DNA of 40,102 nucleotides from Clostridia bacterium (GCA_017450965.1 JAFSSQ010000089.1:1-40102); one strand, 5' to 3'. Positions 31,376 to 40,102 are shown, counted from the stretch's first letter. The notes: generated by a model not told the origin, from the sequence alone. Translations and numbers: made by a program.

Positions 31376-32680
31376 TCAGGATTGCGGCAGCCGGTTCTGA
31401 TCCGCGGCGATCGCCGCCTGATGCTCCCACAGGGTAGCGGAGAAGACGGTCGTTCTGTCGCTGTTGGTGTAGAAGTAATAATAGGAAGTGGAGGCGGGAT
31501 AGAGCGCCGTCATGATCGCGTCGTAGCCGGGGTTGGAGATCGCGCCGGGGGAGAGCCCCGCGTGCAGATAGGTGTTGTAGGGGGATTGTACCTTCAGCGT
31601 TTCCGGCGTTACGTTGTCCGGGCGCTTGCCCTCCAGGAGCTGGACGGCGTACGCCGCCGTCGCGTCGCTCTCCAGACAGGGGAAGGCGGCGGGATTGTTG
31701 AGGCGGTTATAAAAGACGGAGGCGACCCGTTCGTATTCGTCGAGATAGTACGCCTCGCTCTGGACGTAGGAGGCGATCGTGATGACCTGATCCACCGTCA
31801 GACCGAGCGCCTGGCAGCGCTCGTAGTACACGTCCTTGAATTTTTTGTCGAAGTTTTCGAGCAGCTTGTAGAGGCATTGCGCGGCGGAGGCGTCGGAATA
31901 GAACTCATAGGTGTCGGGATAGAGATAGCCTTCCAGCCGGTAGTGGCGGTCGGGGTTCGGGTTTTCGTCCAGCGCCCGGACGAAGGCGAACTCGCTGAAA
32001 TCCGCCGTGTTGATCGCCTGGATGAACTCCTCGCGGGAAGAGACTCCCTTGGAGACGAAGAGATCGATGATGTCGTCGCAGGTAAAGCCCTCGGGGATCG
32101 TCAGACGCACGATCGTGCGGGAGTATTTATACTTGAAGGCGTTGCGCAGCAGATCGTAGTTCATCGAGGCCTTGACGGTGTACTCGCCGGCGATGAACTT
32201 TCCGTCGTCCTTTTTCAGCTTGGCGTAGAAGCGGAAGAGAGAGGGATAGCGGATCAGCCCGTTTTCGTACAGCAGGTCGGAAACTTCCTCGATCGTGGCG
32301 TTCTCCGGCACGGTCAGAGTGACCTCCTCCTCGCTTTTCACAAAGGCAAAGAGATCGTTTGCGACGGAGATGAGATAAAAGCCGAGGAAGACCGAGATCA
32401 CGAGGATAACGGCAAGGTAAACCATCGTTTTGACAAGCGGGGAGATAAACCACTTGCCGACCGCGTTTTCGCTGCGCTTGCGTTTCGGTTCCTTTTTGAG
32501 GACGCTGTTGATCCGGGAGAGCTCGCGCTTCTTTTCCCGCGTGTTGCGCCGCTGCGCCGCGAGATCGCGGGACTGCTTTTTCGAGGCGGAGCGTTCCAGG
32601 CGTTTTTCCTCCTGCGCGCGGCTTACGGAAGAGGACCGCGCGGGACGGCTGTCTTTCGGTTTTTTGTTTTGTTCGTTCAT
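31376..32680 (-). CDS. mltG: Endolytic peptidoglycan transglycosylase MltG
   Basis: MltG cuts nascent glycan strands at the outer face of the membrane and helps set strand length. The 434-residue product has a long basic cytosolic start (about 80 residues, rich in Lys and Arg, more than usual), one membrane helix (VYLAVILVISVFLGFYLIS, about 87-105), a LysM-like lobe (about 120-190), and the YceG fold with HYRLEGYLYPDTYEF, the catalytic Glu309 in IASYVQSEA, VASVFYNRL and SPYNTYLHAGLSPGAISNPG. All hallmarks are present. It lies between the CPBP protease and the zinc-ribbon gene with gaps of under 20 bases. Ribosome site GGGAGGA is good. Confidence 0.93.
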   Translation of the reverse strand: MNEQNKKPKDSRPARSSSVSRAQEEKRLERSASKKQSRDLAAQRRNTREKKRELSRINSVLKKEPKRKRSENAVGKWFISPLVKTMVYLAVILVISVFLGFYLISVANDLFAFVKSEEEVTLTVPENATIEEVSDLLYENGLIRYPSLFRFYAKLKKDDGKFIAGEYTVKASMNYDLLRNAFKYKYSRTIVRLTIPEGFTCDDIIDLFVSKGVSSREEFIQAINTADFSEFAFVRALDENPNPDRHYRLEGYLYPDTYEFYSDASAAQCLYKLLENFDKKFKDVYYERCQALGLTVDQVITIASYVQSEAYYLDEYERVASVFYNRLNNPAAFPCLESDATAAYAVQLLEGKRPDNVTPETLKVQSPYNTYLHAGLSPGAISNPGYDAIMTALYPASTSYYYFYTNSDRTTVFSATLWEHQAAIAADQNRLPQS

Positions 32681-32699
32681 GATTATCCTCCCGGTCGGA

Positions 32700-33590
32700 T
32701 CACGAGTTCCGGATGAAAAGAGCGAGAATGAAGATGATGATACAGGCGGCGGACGCCGGCGAAAAAAGCGTGGAAAGGAACGCGGAGGCGCCTCCCCGCG
32801 GCGCCTTTTTTTGCGCGAGATCGTTTTGCAGCGCGTAGGCGGCGTAGGTGCGCTGGCACTCGCCGGCGATCAGGATGAGGCAGAGCAGAAGCACGACGCC
32901 GAGGAGGGCGGCGGGCAGGAGGGGGCTGTCGGTAATCGAGAGAAAAGAGGCAAACTGCCGCGCGCCGAACAGGGCGATCAGGTTATAGGCGATATGGATC
33001 GCGACCGAGGCGAGCAGCGACCGGGTCACGTAGACGCAAAGGGCGAGCAGCACGCCGCAGAAGAAGGTGAGCGGGAGCCCGGAGAGACTGAAATGGAACA
33101 TGGCAAAGAAGAGGGAGGAGAGGAGAACGGAGGTCCCGGCGCCCGCGTCCTCCAACTCGGAGAGCAGCAGCCCCCGGAAAAAGAGCTCCTCCGCCGCGGC
33201 GGGCACCACGGCAAGACAAAGCGCGGCAAGCAGGGAGTTCTCTCCCGAGAGAGAAACGCCGAGCGCCGTTTCCGCGCTGCCGGATCCGGTCAGGATCCCC
33301 GCAATCAGCGCGGCGCAGAGCATCGCGGCGGTAAAAAGAAGGAGAAAGACGGTTTTCGCGGGAGAGAAAAAGGCGATGCGCAGCCGGCCGCCCTGCTCCT
33401 CTCCGCGCAGAACGCACCAGAAGACCGTGGGAATGATCAAAACGGCCGTTTCTAACACGACGCCCCGCTCGAGGATCGCGCTCTCCTCCTTCAAAACGAG
33501 GGAGAGAAGGAGCCAGAAGAGATAGATCCCGGCGGTCAGGAAGACGGCGCCGGTCGTCTTTGCGGCTTTTTTTTCGTTGTGTCCCGCCAT
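32700..33590 (-). CDS. CPBP-family intramembrane metalloprotease (CAAX-like)
   Basis: The 296-residue product has about eight hydrophobic segments and the three CPBP motifs: AAAEELFFRGLLL (Glu134, Glu135, Arg139), FFAMFHFSLSG (His166) and SVAIHIAYNLIAL (His199, Asn203). It should act as a glutamate/zinc-type protease within the membrane; the substrate is unknown. A basic soluble segment (residues about 236-257) lies before the last helix. It sits between the DJ-1 gene (66 bases upstream) and mltG (19 bases downstream) on the minus strand, consistent with one long transcript from the ftsK promoter. The ribosome site is modest. Confidence 0.88.
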   Translation of the reverse strand: MAGHNEKKAAKTTGAVFLTAGIYLFWLLLSLVLKEESAILERGVVLETAVLIIPTVFWCVLRGEEQGGRLRIAFFSPAKTVFLLLFTAAMLCAALIAGILTGSGSAETALGVSLSGENSLLAALCLAVVPAAAEELFFRGLLLSELEDAGAGTSVLLSSLFFAMFHFSLSGLPLTFFCGVLLALCVYVTRSLLASVAIHIAYNLIALFGARQFASFLSITDSPLLPAALLGVVLLLCLILIAGECQRTYAAYALQNDLAQKKAPRGGASAFLSTLFSPASAACIIIFILALFIRNS

Positions 33591-33656
33591 CGGCGTCCAT
33601 CGCCTCCCGTTCTGTCAGAATAGGCCCGGAAAAGGGAAGAAAGCGCCCGCTTCCGG

Positions 33657-34220
33657 TCAGAAACGGAGGGGAGCGTAGCGCTCGTGCCGGGCGAGCTGCG
33701 CCGCGCGCTCCTCGCCGCAGAGGGCGGCGACGAGCTCGCAGGCAAAGGGGAAGGCGGCGCCCATTCCCGCCGCCGTGATAAAGCGCCCGTCCCGTACGAC
33801 GTTTTCGTTTTCCGGGATGATCGCGCCCGTGAGATACTTGCGGAAATCCGGAAACGCGGTCGCGCGCACGCCGCGCAGCATCCCGCGCTTCCCGTAGATG
33901 AAGGGCGCGGCGCAGATCGCGGTGAGGAAGGCGCCCTCGCTTTCCGCCTTGTCGATGAGGCGGTGGGTCAGGGGGGAAGCGTCCAGATTGGTCGCGCCGG
34001 GGAGCCCGCCGGGGAGGACGAGCATCTCGATCCTTTCGCCGGAGGCAAGCAACTCCTCCGCCGTCATGGGGCAGGAGACCTGCGCGCCGCAGCATTTGCC
34101 GGTCGGCGCGCGGGAGGTCAGCCCGATCGGGCGGACGTCCGCTCCGACCCGGCGGAAGAGGTCGAGCGGGGTCAGCGCTTCGATGTCTTCAAAACCTTCA
34201 GCCAAAAGGATCGCGATCAT
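33657..34220 (-). CDS. DJ-1/PfpI family protein
   Basis: The 187-residue product has the class I glutamine amidotransferase-like fold: MIAILLAEGFEDIEALTPLD at the start (with the conserved Glu), VLPGGLPGATNL near 69-79, and the nucleophile elbow TAICAAPFIYG with Cys103. Members act as deglycases, chaperones or have unknown roles; the exact activity cannot be read here. The start at 34220 is chosen over an upstream one because AGGAGAAG lies 7 bases before it and the family begins with this strand. It is 40 bases after ftsK, in the same direction. Confidence 0.88.
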   Translation of the reverse strand: MIAILLAEGFEDIEALTPLDLFRRVGADVRPIGLTSRAPTGKCCGAQVSCPMTAEELLASGERIEMLVLPGGLPGATNLDASPLTHRLIDKAESEGAFLTAICAAPFIYGKRGMLRGVRATAFPDFRKYLTGAIIPENENVVRDGRFITAAGMGAAFPFACELVAALCGEERAAQLARHERYAPLRF

Positions 34221-34260
34221 AGTTTTTCTTCTCCTGAAACAAATATTCAAAATCCCGGTA

Positions 34261-36867
34261 TCAGCCGTCGCCTTTGGCGATATTGTCGTTTACGACGAGC
34301 TCCCGGTACTGCTGCATATCGATCAGCACCTTGCGGGGCTTCGTCCCGTCGGGCGGGCCGACGTAGCCGAATCGCTCCATATCGTCGATGATCCGCGCGG
34401 CGCGGCCGTAACCGACCTTCAGCGCGCGCTGGAGCATCGAGGTAGCGATCTTCTGATTCTGCACGGCGATCTCCAGCGCCTCGCGGAACTTCGGATCGAG
34501 GTCGCCGTTTTCTCCGTCGAAGTCTTCGTCCTCGGCGGCGGAGCCCTTCTTGCCGTTTTGCTGGCAGTTCTGCGTTTCGCGCGCGATCCCGGCGATCGCC
34601 TCTTCGCTGTATTCGTTGCCCTCGGAGTTCTCCCGGACGAAGGTGGTCACGGCTTCGACCTCCCCGTCGGAAACGAAGGCGCCCTGGACCCGCATCGGCT
34701 TGATCAGGCCGACCGGCGCGTAGAGCATATCGCCGCGGCCGATCAGCTTTTCCGCGCCGCCGACGTCGATGATCGTTTTGGAGTCCACCTGGGAGGCGAC
34801 GGTAAAGGCGATACGGGAGGGGATATTCGCTTTGATGACGCCGGTCACGACGTCGACCGACGGACGCTGGGTGCCGATGATGATATGGATGCCCGCGGCT
34901 CTCGCCTTGGCGGCGAGCCGGTTGACGGAGACCTCCACCGTGTCCCGCGCGGCGATCATCAAATCGGCGAGCTCGTCGATGATGATGACGATATTGGGCA
35001 GCTTTTCATACCCGGAGTCCTCGGTCACGGTCGCGTTGTAGCCGGCGATATCGCGCACGCCGACCTCCTGGATCAGACCGAAGCGGCGCTCCATTTCGTT
35101 CACCGCCCAGGAGAGGGCGCCCGCCGCCATCTGCGGCTCGGTCACGACCGGGACGAGCAGATGCGGGATGCCGTTATACATGGCAAACTCCACACGCTTG
35201 GGGTCGATCAGGATAAAGCGGAGATCCTGCGGCGTGGAGCGGTAAAGCAGACTGATGATGATGCTGTTGATACACACCGACTTGCCCATGCCGGTCGCGC
35301 CCGCGATGAGAAGGTGCGGCATCTTGGAGATATCGCAGAAGACCGGCGCGCCGCCCACGTCGGAGCCGAGGCAGGCGAACAGTTTTTTCCCTTTGTTTTC
35401 CTCGCAGGTGAACTGCTTGCTCGCGATCAGCTCGCGCAGATAGACGATCGCCTTGATCTTGTTCGGTACCTCGATGCCGACGGCGGCTTTGCCGGGGATC
35501 GGCGCCTCGATGCGCACGCCGAGGGTGGCGAGGGAGAGGGCGATATCGTCCACGCGGTTGGAGATGGAACGGACGCTCGTCCCCATCTCGGGGGAAAGCT
35601 CGTAGCGGGTGATCGTGGGGCCCCGCGTGTAGTCGGAGACTCTCGTATGGACGTGGAAGCTGTTGAGGGTGTCCACCAGCTTTTTCGCGTTTTCGTTCAG
35701 TTCGGCGGACAGATCTTCTTTTTTGGGTTTTTCCGGGGTTTTCAGCAGGGTGATCGGCGGGAAGCGGTAGACCGGCTTCGGTTTCGGCTTTGCCTCGGCC
35801 GGCGCAGCGCCGGAGACGGGGAGATCGAGTTCTCCCTCCGCCCCGTCGGTATCGTCGTGCGGCATCAGCGCGTCGGCGTCCTTGCCGGCGCCGAAGATCT
35901 CTTCCAGATCGGGCAGGAGACGGCGCTCCGGTCCGTTTGCCGCTTTTTGTTCCGGCTTGCCTGCCGGGGCGTCTTTTACGGCCGCGGGTTCTTCCGGTTC
36001 CTCCGGGACTTCCTCGCCCCTGTCTTCTTCCTTTACCCGGATCAGGGCGGGATCCGGCTCATAGTCCTCCGGACGCTCGATCCCGAGCCGGATCGGCTCC
36101 TGGGAAACGGCCGCTTTCCGGCGCGCTTCCTCCAGCGCCTCCGCGTCCGCCATCGCGCGCTTGCGTTCCTCCTCGCGGCGGCGGAGCTCCTCCTCCGCGG
36201 CGGCGTACTGCGCCTCCCGGCGCTCGCGCTTTTCCTCGCGTTTTTCCGCGGCGACCTTGGCGCTGTATTTCAGATAGATCCATACGTCGTGGAGGGAAAC
36301 GGTCAAAAGGAACATCAGCGACACGGCCGCCAGAACGAATCCGACGATCAGCGTCCCGATCTTCCCGATCAGACGGCTGAAAACGAAGGAGAGAAAGCCC
36401 CCGACCGCGCCTCCGACGGAGGAGAGCCACGCCTTCGGCTCAAACGCGGGCGTCTCCGCCGAAAAGGTGTGGGCGATCAGCGCGACGGAGCAGAGAAAGA
36501 GAAAGGAAAAGAGAAAACGGCTTGCGATCGCGTCTTCCCCGACGATCTTTTTCCAGCGGAGCGCAAAAATGACGAGGATGACCGGGATCAGCCACGCGCC
36601 GACGGGGCCGAACGCCCCGGAAAGGATCCTGCCGATCCAGTTGCCGAGCACGCCGGAGCTTTCGCTCAGAATGAGAAAAACGACGATCAGAACGGCGAGA
36701 AGAACAAAGACGTACGGCAGAAACTTGTGCAGCGCGCTGCCAGGGTCCGGCGCTTTGCGCTCGCGCGCCGGTTCCCCGGCGGGTTTTGTCTGCGTTTTCG
36801 CGCCGCGCTTGGCGGAGCCGGTATGGTTTTTCGCCTTTTCGGAGGCGGTCGTTTTTTTCTGCGCCAT
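34261..36867 (-). CDS. ftsK: DNA translocase FtsK/SpoIIIE
   Basis: This membrane-anchored hexameric ATPase pumps DNA through the division or sporulation septum. The 868-residue product has a Lys/Ala-rich start, four membrane helices (about 45-185), a charged coiled region (KREERRERREAQYAAAEEEL-like, about 200-270), an acidic linker, then the alpha/beta motor (LGVRIEAPIPGKAAVGIE; Walker A GATGMGKSVCIN near 522; Walker B IIIDELADLM; GTQRPSVDVVTG) and a C-terminal winged-helix gamma domain (KIATSMLQRALKVGYGRAARIIDDME) for reading KOPS/SRS-type sites. The start at 36867 is chosen for MAQKK after a GAAAGGA site; the open frame upstream crosses the promoter. It heads the minus-strand run to 30701. 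Confidence 0.94.
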   Translation of the reverse strand: MAQKKTTASEKAKNHTGSAKRGAKTQTKPAGEPARERKAPDPGSALHKFLPYVFVLLAVLIVVFLILSESSGVLGNWIGRILSGAFGPVGAWLIPVILVIFALRWKKIVGEDAIASRFLFSFLFLCSVALIAHTFSAETPAFEPKAWLSSVGGAVGGFLSFVFSRLIGKIGTLIVGFVLAAVSLMFLLTVSLHDVWIYLKYSAKVAAEKREEKRERREAQYAAAEEELRRREEERKRAMADAEALEEARRKAAVSQEPIRLGIERPEDYEPDPALIRVKEEDRGEEVPEEPEEPAAVKDAPAGKPEQKAANGPERRLLPDLEEIFGAGKDADALMPHDDTDGAEGELDLPVSGAAPAEAKPKPKPVYRFPPITLLKTPEKPKKEDLSAELNENAKKLVDTLNSFHVHTRVSDYTRGPTITRYELSPEMGTSVRSISNRVDDIALSLATLGVRIEAPIPGKAAVGIEVPNKIKAIVYLRELIASKQFTCEENKGKKLFACLGSDVGGAPVFCDISKMPHLLIAGATGMGKSVCINSIIISLLYRSTPQDLRFILIDPKRVEFAMYNGIPHLLVPVVTEPQMAAGALSWAVNEMERRFGLIQEVGVRDIAGYNATVTEDSGYEKLPNIVIIIDELADLMIAARDTVEVSVNRLAAKARAAGIHIIIGTQRPSVDVVTGVIKANIPSRIAFTVASQVDSKTIIDVGGAEKLIGRGDMLYAPVGLIKPMRVQGAFVSDGEVEAVTTFVRENSEGNEYSEEAIAGIARETQNCQQNGKKGSAAEDEDFDGENGDLDPKFREALEIAVQNQKIATSMLQRALKVGYGRAARIIDDMERFGYVGPPDGTKPRKVLIDMQQYRELVVNDNIAKGDG

Positions 36868-36900
36868 GAAAACAATCCTTTCAAAATGACATACAAGGTT

Positions 36901-36929
36901 ATTATAGCACGCCGCGGGCGGGAATACAA
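36901..36929 (-). promoter_or_regulatory. Promoter of the ftsK run
   Basis: Minus strand: TTGTAT (36929-36924), a 17-base spacer and perfect TATAAT (36906-36901), 33 bases before the ftsK ATG. Confidence 0.8.
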
Positions 36930-37049
36930 GTTTTTTGCCGGATTTTTTTCGCAGCCCCCGGATCCGCCGTGCGGGCGGAGTGACCGTTTCCGCTTTTCTG
37001 ACTGACCCGCGCGCGCCCACCCGGCACGCGCGGGTTTTCGCGCCGGCGC

Positions 37050-37078
37050 TTGACGGAGGGGGAAAAGCGTGGTATACT
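37050..37078 (+). promoter_or_regulatory. Promoter of the DUF1624 gene
   Basis: TTGACG (37050-37055), a 17-base spacer and TATACT (37073-37078), 31 bases before the ATG. A GC-rich hairpin ending in TTTT (37005-37038) lies just upstream and may insulate it. Confidence 0.7.
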
Positions 37079-37109
37079 TATACGGAAAAAGTGAAAAAGG
37101 AGAGGGAAG

Positions 37110-37922
37110 ATGGCAGAGGGAAAAAAGAGCAAAAGCCGGATCTTTGAGCTGGATCTGTTCCGCGGGATCGCCGTGCTTCTGATGATGTTCGATCATTTCA
37201 TGTACGATCTGGCCTATCTTCTTCCCGCCCTTTTTTCCGATTATCCGCGCCCCGGTTTTACCGCGCGGCTTTGCGGGACCGCCCGCCGCTACTGGGCGTG
37301 GGACGTCCGTCTCGCCGTCCGCTTTTTCGTCGTGTTCGTTTTCCTCGCGCTCACGGGCGTTTGCTGCTCCTTTTCCGGGAGCAATCTCAAACGCGGCGCG
37401 CGGCTTTTTGCCGTTTCCCTCGGGCTGAGCGCCGCCACCCGGCTTTTCGGCCGCCTCGCGGGGGACCCGGAGATCACCGTCATCTTCGGCGTGCTGCACT
37501 GCATCTCCGTGACGCTGATCCTCGTCGCTCTGCTGGAAAAGCTCTCCCCCGGCAAATGGTTTTATCTCGCCGCGGGGATCCTCTGTTTCGCCGTCGGGCT
37601 CGTGCTGGAACGAAACGCCGCCCCGATCCTGATCGGGGAGGAAGGAGCGTTCCGTTCCGCGTTTTTCGTGGCGCTCGGGCTCCGATACGGCGGAGGAGAC
37701 AGCTTCCCGCTTTTCTACGGCGGGGGGCAGATCCTGGTGGGCGTTTTCCTCGGCAAGCAGTTTTACGCCGACCGGAAATCGCTCCTGTTCCGGTCCTATC
37801 CCGGCGGCCCCGTCGCCCTCATCGGGCGGCACAGCCTCCTCTTTTACCTCGGGCATCAGGTCCTCCTGCCCCTCGCGGCGGGCGCCGCTTTGCTTTGCTG
37901 CGGTTTTTCCCTTGCTTTGTAA
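37110..37922 (+). CDS. DUF1624/heparan-alpha-glucosaminide acetyltransferase-like membrane protein
   Basis: The 270-residue product starts with a short basic tail and then ELDLFRGIAVLLMMFDHFMYDL (residues about 12-33; the ExDxxRGxAxxxMxxxH motif of this family). About seven membrane helices follow (VRFFVVFVFLALTGVCCSF; ITVIFGVLHCISVTLILVAL, with a conserved-looking His). The family is thought to move acetyl groups across the membrane, but this member's substrate is unknown. It ends with GRHSLLFYLGHQVLLPL, also typical. It has its own promoter and an AAGGAGAGGG ribosome site, and stands alone before rpsO. Confidence 0.85.
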   Translation: MAEGKKSKSRIFELDLFRGIAVLLMMFDHFMYDLAYLLPALFSDYPRPGFTARLCGTARRYWAWDVRLAVRFFVVFVFLALTGVCCSFSGSNLKRGARLFAVSLGLSAATRLFGRLAGDPEITVIFGVLHCISVTLILVALLEKLSPGKWFYLAAGILCFAVGLVLERNAAPILIGEEGAFRSAFFVALGLRYGGGDSFPLFYGGGQILVGVFLGKQFYADRKSLLFRSYPGGPVALIGRHSLLFYLGHQVLLPLAAGAALLCCGFSLAL

Positions 37923-37957
37923 AAGTAAAAAAGTTTTCAAAAAAAGTGAAAAAAACC

Positions 37958-37986
37958 TTTACAACGGCGGGAAAGTGTGCTAAAAT
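37958..37986 (+). promoter_or_regulatory. Promoter of rpsO
   Basis: TTTACA (37958-37963), a 17-base spacer and TAAAAT (37981-37986), after an A-rich tract (37921-37955) that could act as an UP element. It predicts a leader of about 97 nt. Confidence 0.75.
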
Positions 37987-37998
37987 GTTCACGCTGAA

Positions 37999-38063
37999 CC
38001 TATGCCACGGTTTACGGCGTAAGCCCAACGGGCGTTTCACCTGTCCGCAGACTGAGGTATGGG
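37999..38063 (+). promoter_or_regulatory. Structured rpsO leader, possible S15 autoregulatory element
   Basis: CCTATGCC (37999-38006) can pair with GGTATGGG (38056-38063), with two G-U pairs, closing a junction. Inside are GGTTTA/TAAGCC and GCCC-AAC-GGGC hairpins, which share bases and so may be alternatives. S15 is known to regulate its own mRNA through varied leaders. The fold is drawn by eye only. Confidence 0.4.
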
Positions 38064-38089
38064 AAATTTTATGAAAGAGGTGAAAAACC

Positions 38090-38359
38090 ATGGCTCTTCT
38101 CAAGGAAGAAAAGACGAACATCATCAAAGAGTATGCCATCCACGAGGGCGACACCGGATCTCCCGAGGTCCAGATCGCGATCCTGACCAACCGGATCAAC
38201 TCCTTAAACGAGCATCTCAAAAAGAACGCGAAGGATCATCACAGCCGCCGCGGTCTTCTGAAGATGGTCGGCCATCGCCGCAGCCTGCTCAACTATCTGC
38301 AGAAAACCGATATCGAGCGGTACCGCGCGATCGTCGCCAAACTCGGCATCCGTAAGTAA
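38090..38359 (+). CDS. rpsO: 30S ribosomal protein S15
   Basis: The 89-residue product is a complete S15 of normal length, which binds the 16S rRNA central domain early in small-subunit assembly. Family marks are [50 protein letters not shown] and [10 protein letters not shown]. The ATG follows GAGGTGA by 8 bases. The rpsO-pnp order is conserved across many bacteria. It has its own promoter and a possibly autoregulatory leader; a strong hairpin without T-run follows the stop. Confidence 0.98.
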   Translation: MALLKEEKTNIIKEYAIHEGDTGSPEVQIAILTNRINSLNEHLKKNAKDHHSRRGLLKMVGHRRSLLNYLQKTDIERYRAIVAKLGIRK

Positions 38360-38364
38360 ACTGC

Positions 38365-38404
38365 ATATTCGCGGAGGCGGCCCCGTGCCGCCTCCTACGA
38401 ATAT
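38365..38404 (+). other. Hairpin after rpsO without a T-run
   Basis: ATATTCG (38365-38371) with CGAATAT (38398-38404) and GGAGGCGG (38373-38380) with CCGCCTCC (38388-38395) form a two-part stem. The lack of T residues after it argues for a processing or stability structure between rpsO and pnp, or for partial readthrough. Confidence 0.6.
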
Positions 38405-38420
38405 CATCCCGCGTACCCAA

Positions 38421-38494
38421 CTGCGAGGGGATTAGCAATTAAATACGCTCCGGAGCGTCTTTCCGGGGCGTATCTAAGTGCTAAACCTCCGCAG
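38421..38494 (+). promoter_or_regulatory. Long stem-loop in the pnp leader
   Basis: Four stacked stems: CTGCGAGG (38421-38428) with 38486-38494 (one bulge), TTAGCA (38432-38437) with TGCTAA (38479-38484), ATACGC (38443-38448) with GCGTAT (38468-38473), and CCGGA (38450-38454) with TCCGG (38462-38466). It ends 27 bases before pnp. It resembles in position and form the RNase III-cut stem in the E. coli pnp leader used for PNPase autoregulation. Confidence 0.6.
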
Positions 38495-38521
38495 AATAAA
38501 TAAAAAACGGAGGAAACCCCT

Positions 38522-40102
38522 ATGTTTGAAAACTACAAGATCTATCGCACCACACTGGCGGGCCGGCCGCTTTCCGTGGAAGTCGGAAAGATGGCGGGAC
38601 TGGCCAACGGCTCCTGCCTCGTCCGCTACGGCGACACGGCGATCCTCGCCTGCGCCACCGCAAGCGAGCGTCCGAGAGACGGGATCGACTTTCTCCCGCT
38701 GAGCGTCGACTTTGAGGAGCGGCTCTACGCGGTCGGCAAGATCCCCGGCAGCTTCTTCAAGCGCGAGGGCAAACCCACCGAAAAGGCGATCCTCACCTCC
38801 CGCGTCATCGACCGTCCGATCCGTCCCCTCTTCCCGAAGGATCTGCGCAACGACGTCAACCTTTCGCTGACCGTCCTGGCGGTGGATCACGACTGCTCGC
38901 CCGAGATCACCGCGATGCTCGGCGCGTCCGTCGCGCTTTCCATTTCCGATATTCCGTGGAACGGGCCGATCGCCGGCGTGTTCATGGGGCTCGTCGACGG
39001 ACAGATCGTCGTCAACCCGACGGCGGAGCAGCGCGAAAAGAGCGACCTGGAGCTGACCGTTGCCGGTACCTCCGCGAAGGTCGTGATGATCGAAGCGGGC
39101 GCCAACCAGGTTTCCGACGATACGATGTTCGAGGCGATCATGCAGGCGCACGGCGAGATCAAGAGCCTGCTTGAGTTCGTCGGCACCATCATCGCCGAGC
39201 AGGGCAAGCCCAAGTTCGAGTACGAGCACCACAACGTCGACGAGGAGCTCTACAACAAGATCTCCGACTTCTGTATCGAGGAAGTCCGCAAGGCGCTCGA
39301 CACCGACGACAAAAAGGTCCGCGACGCCCGCATGAAGGTCGTTACCGATTCCGTTTACGAAAAATTCGACGAAGAGTATCCCGACAGCCATCCGATGATG
39401 GACGAGATCCTCTACAAGATCCAGAAGTACGTGGTCCGCCGCTGGCTGCTCGACGACGGCAAGCGCGTCGACGGCCGTCGCCTCGATCAGATCCGCCCGC
39501 TCGCGGCGGAGGTCGGACTCTTCAAGCGCGTCCACGGCTCCGGTATGTTCACCCGCGGACAGACGCAGGTGCTGACGATGGCGACCCTCGGCTCGATCTC
39601 CGACACGCAGAAGCTCGACGGCATCGACGAGGAAGAAAGCAAGCGCTATATGCACCACTACAATATGCCCGGCTATTCCACCGGCGAGGCGAAGCCCTCC
39701 CGCGGACCCGGCCGGCGCGAGATCGGGCACGGCGCGCTTGCCGAGCGTTCTCTCGTTCCCGTTCTTCCTTCCGTGGAGGAGTTCCCCTACGCGATCCGTC
39801 TCGTTTCCGAGGTCATCAGCTCCAACGGCTCGACCTCTCAGGCGTCGGTCTGCGGCTCCACGCTGGCTCTGATGGACGCCGGCGTGCCGATCAGCGCGCC
39901 CGTCGCCGGGATCTCCTGCGGTCTGATCACCGAGGGTGAGCGCTGGATGACGATGATCGACATCCAGGGGCTCGAGGACTTCTACGGCGATATGGACTTC
40001 AAGGTCGCCGGGACGCATAAGGGCATCACTTCGATCCAGATGGACCTCAAGATCGACGGTCTGACCCCCGAGATCATCCGCGAGGCGCTGGCCGTGACCC
40101 AC
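38522..40102 (+). CDS. pnp: Polyribonucleotide nucleotidyltransferase (PNPase), 3' end outside window
   Basis: PNPase is the phosphorolytic 3'-5' exoribonuclease of the RNA degradosome. The 527 codons present cover the first RNase PH domain ([61 protein letters not shown]), the helical linker (about 210-310) and most of the second, catalytic RNase PH domain ([80 protein letters not shown]). The KH and S1 domains would follow beyond the window. The ATG has a good GGAGGA site 8 bases upstream. It follows rpsO with a structured leader. Confidence 0.97.
   Translation, partial: MFENYKIYRTTLAGRPLSVEVGKMAGLANGSCLVRYGDTAILACATASERPRDGIDFLPLSVDFEERLYAVGKIPGSFFKREGKPTEKAILTSRVIDRPIRPLFPKDLRNDVNLSLTVLAVDHDCSPEITAMLGASVALSISDIPWNGPIAGVFMGLVDGQIVVNPTAEQREKSDLELTVAGTSAKVVMIEAGANQVSDDTMFEAIMQAHGEIKSLLEFVGTIIAEQGKPKFEYEHHNVDEELYNKISDFCIEEVRKALDTDDKKVRDARMKVVTDSVYEKFDEEYPDSHPMMDEILYKIQKYVVRRWLLDDGKRVDGRRLDQIRPLAAEVGLFKRVHGSGMFTRGQTQVLTMATLGSISDTQKLDGIDEEESKRYMHHYNMPGYSTGEAKPSRGPGRREIGHGALAERSLVPVLPSVEEFPYAIRLVSEVISSNGSTSQASVCGSTLALMDAGVPISAPVAGISCGLITEGERWMTMIDIQGLEDFYGDMDFKVAGTHKGITSIQMDLKIDGLTPEIIREALAVTH

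Noticed and set aside
33898..37005. Very long plus-strand ORF (1035 codons) opposite ftsK, and an 875-codon ORF opposite the GH43 gene (15139-17766)
   Set aside because: Both are shadows of GC-rich genes: low-complexity Arg/Gly/Asp-rich products, no domains, no ribosome sites, and the opposite strand has clear families.
37005..37038. Terminator upstream of the DUF1624 promoter
   Set aside because: A 9-bp GC stem is followed by only four T and no plus-strand gene precedes it; noted only as possible insulation.

Overview
The window is 40.1 kb of high-G+C Firmicutes-type DNA. The likely source is an uncultured gut or rumen member of the Clostridia (Oscillospirales/Christensenellales-like); this is an inference from gene content. 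Supporting signs are strong Shine-Dalgarno sites, many TTGxxx-N17-TAtaaT promoters, RecD2, a TGS-uridine kinase fusion, a SpoIIIE-type FtsK, NTGD-type surface anchors and a type I dockerin. Housekeeping DNA flanks one low-G+C accessory island (about 19.6-25.35 kb) that ends at a tRNA-Pro gene.

Layout. 0-5.2 kb: metK (3' end), recD2, mreB and pepD. 5.4-9.3 kb: a 1268-residue secreted surface protein with repeated beta-helix-like modules and a CxxC repeat array. 9.4-11.6 kb (minus): a lipoprotein and the Mg2+ transporter mgtE, whose leader holds an intrinsic terminator and a small ORF. 11.6-19.5 kb: a GH30 glycosidase (minus), then a nucleoside kinase broken by one extra base, a GH43 enzyme with a dockerin, a second surface protein sharing modules with the first, and an iron-sulfur flavoprotein. 

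19.6-25.35 kb is the accessory island. Its minus-strand half is an XRE regulator, an unrecognised 476-residue protein, a polytopic membrane protein and a nucleotidyltransferase. Its plus-strand half is a DUF4417 gene followed by a small toxin-like C-terminal domain and two probable immunity proteins. The last 142 nt of DUF4417, including the ribosome site and first three codons of the next gene, recur at 93% identity after the immunity genes. There they lead into a lost cassette, a row of CATCA-spaced hairpins and tRNA-Pro(UGG). I read this as a site where toxin/immunity cassettes are exchanged by homologous recombination at a conserved DUF4417 'neck'. It is the most interesting part of the window.

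25.5-30.7 kb: a THUMP methyltransferase and an E2-like acyltransferase (minus) diverge from cca, a hypoxanthine-DNA glycosylase and rlmI. 30.7-36.9 kb (minus): a compact run ftsK, DJ-1/PfpI, CPBP protease, mltG and a zinc-ribbon protein. 37.1-40.1 kb (plus): a DUF1624 membrane protein, then rpsO and pnp (cut by the window end), each behind a structured leader.
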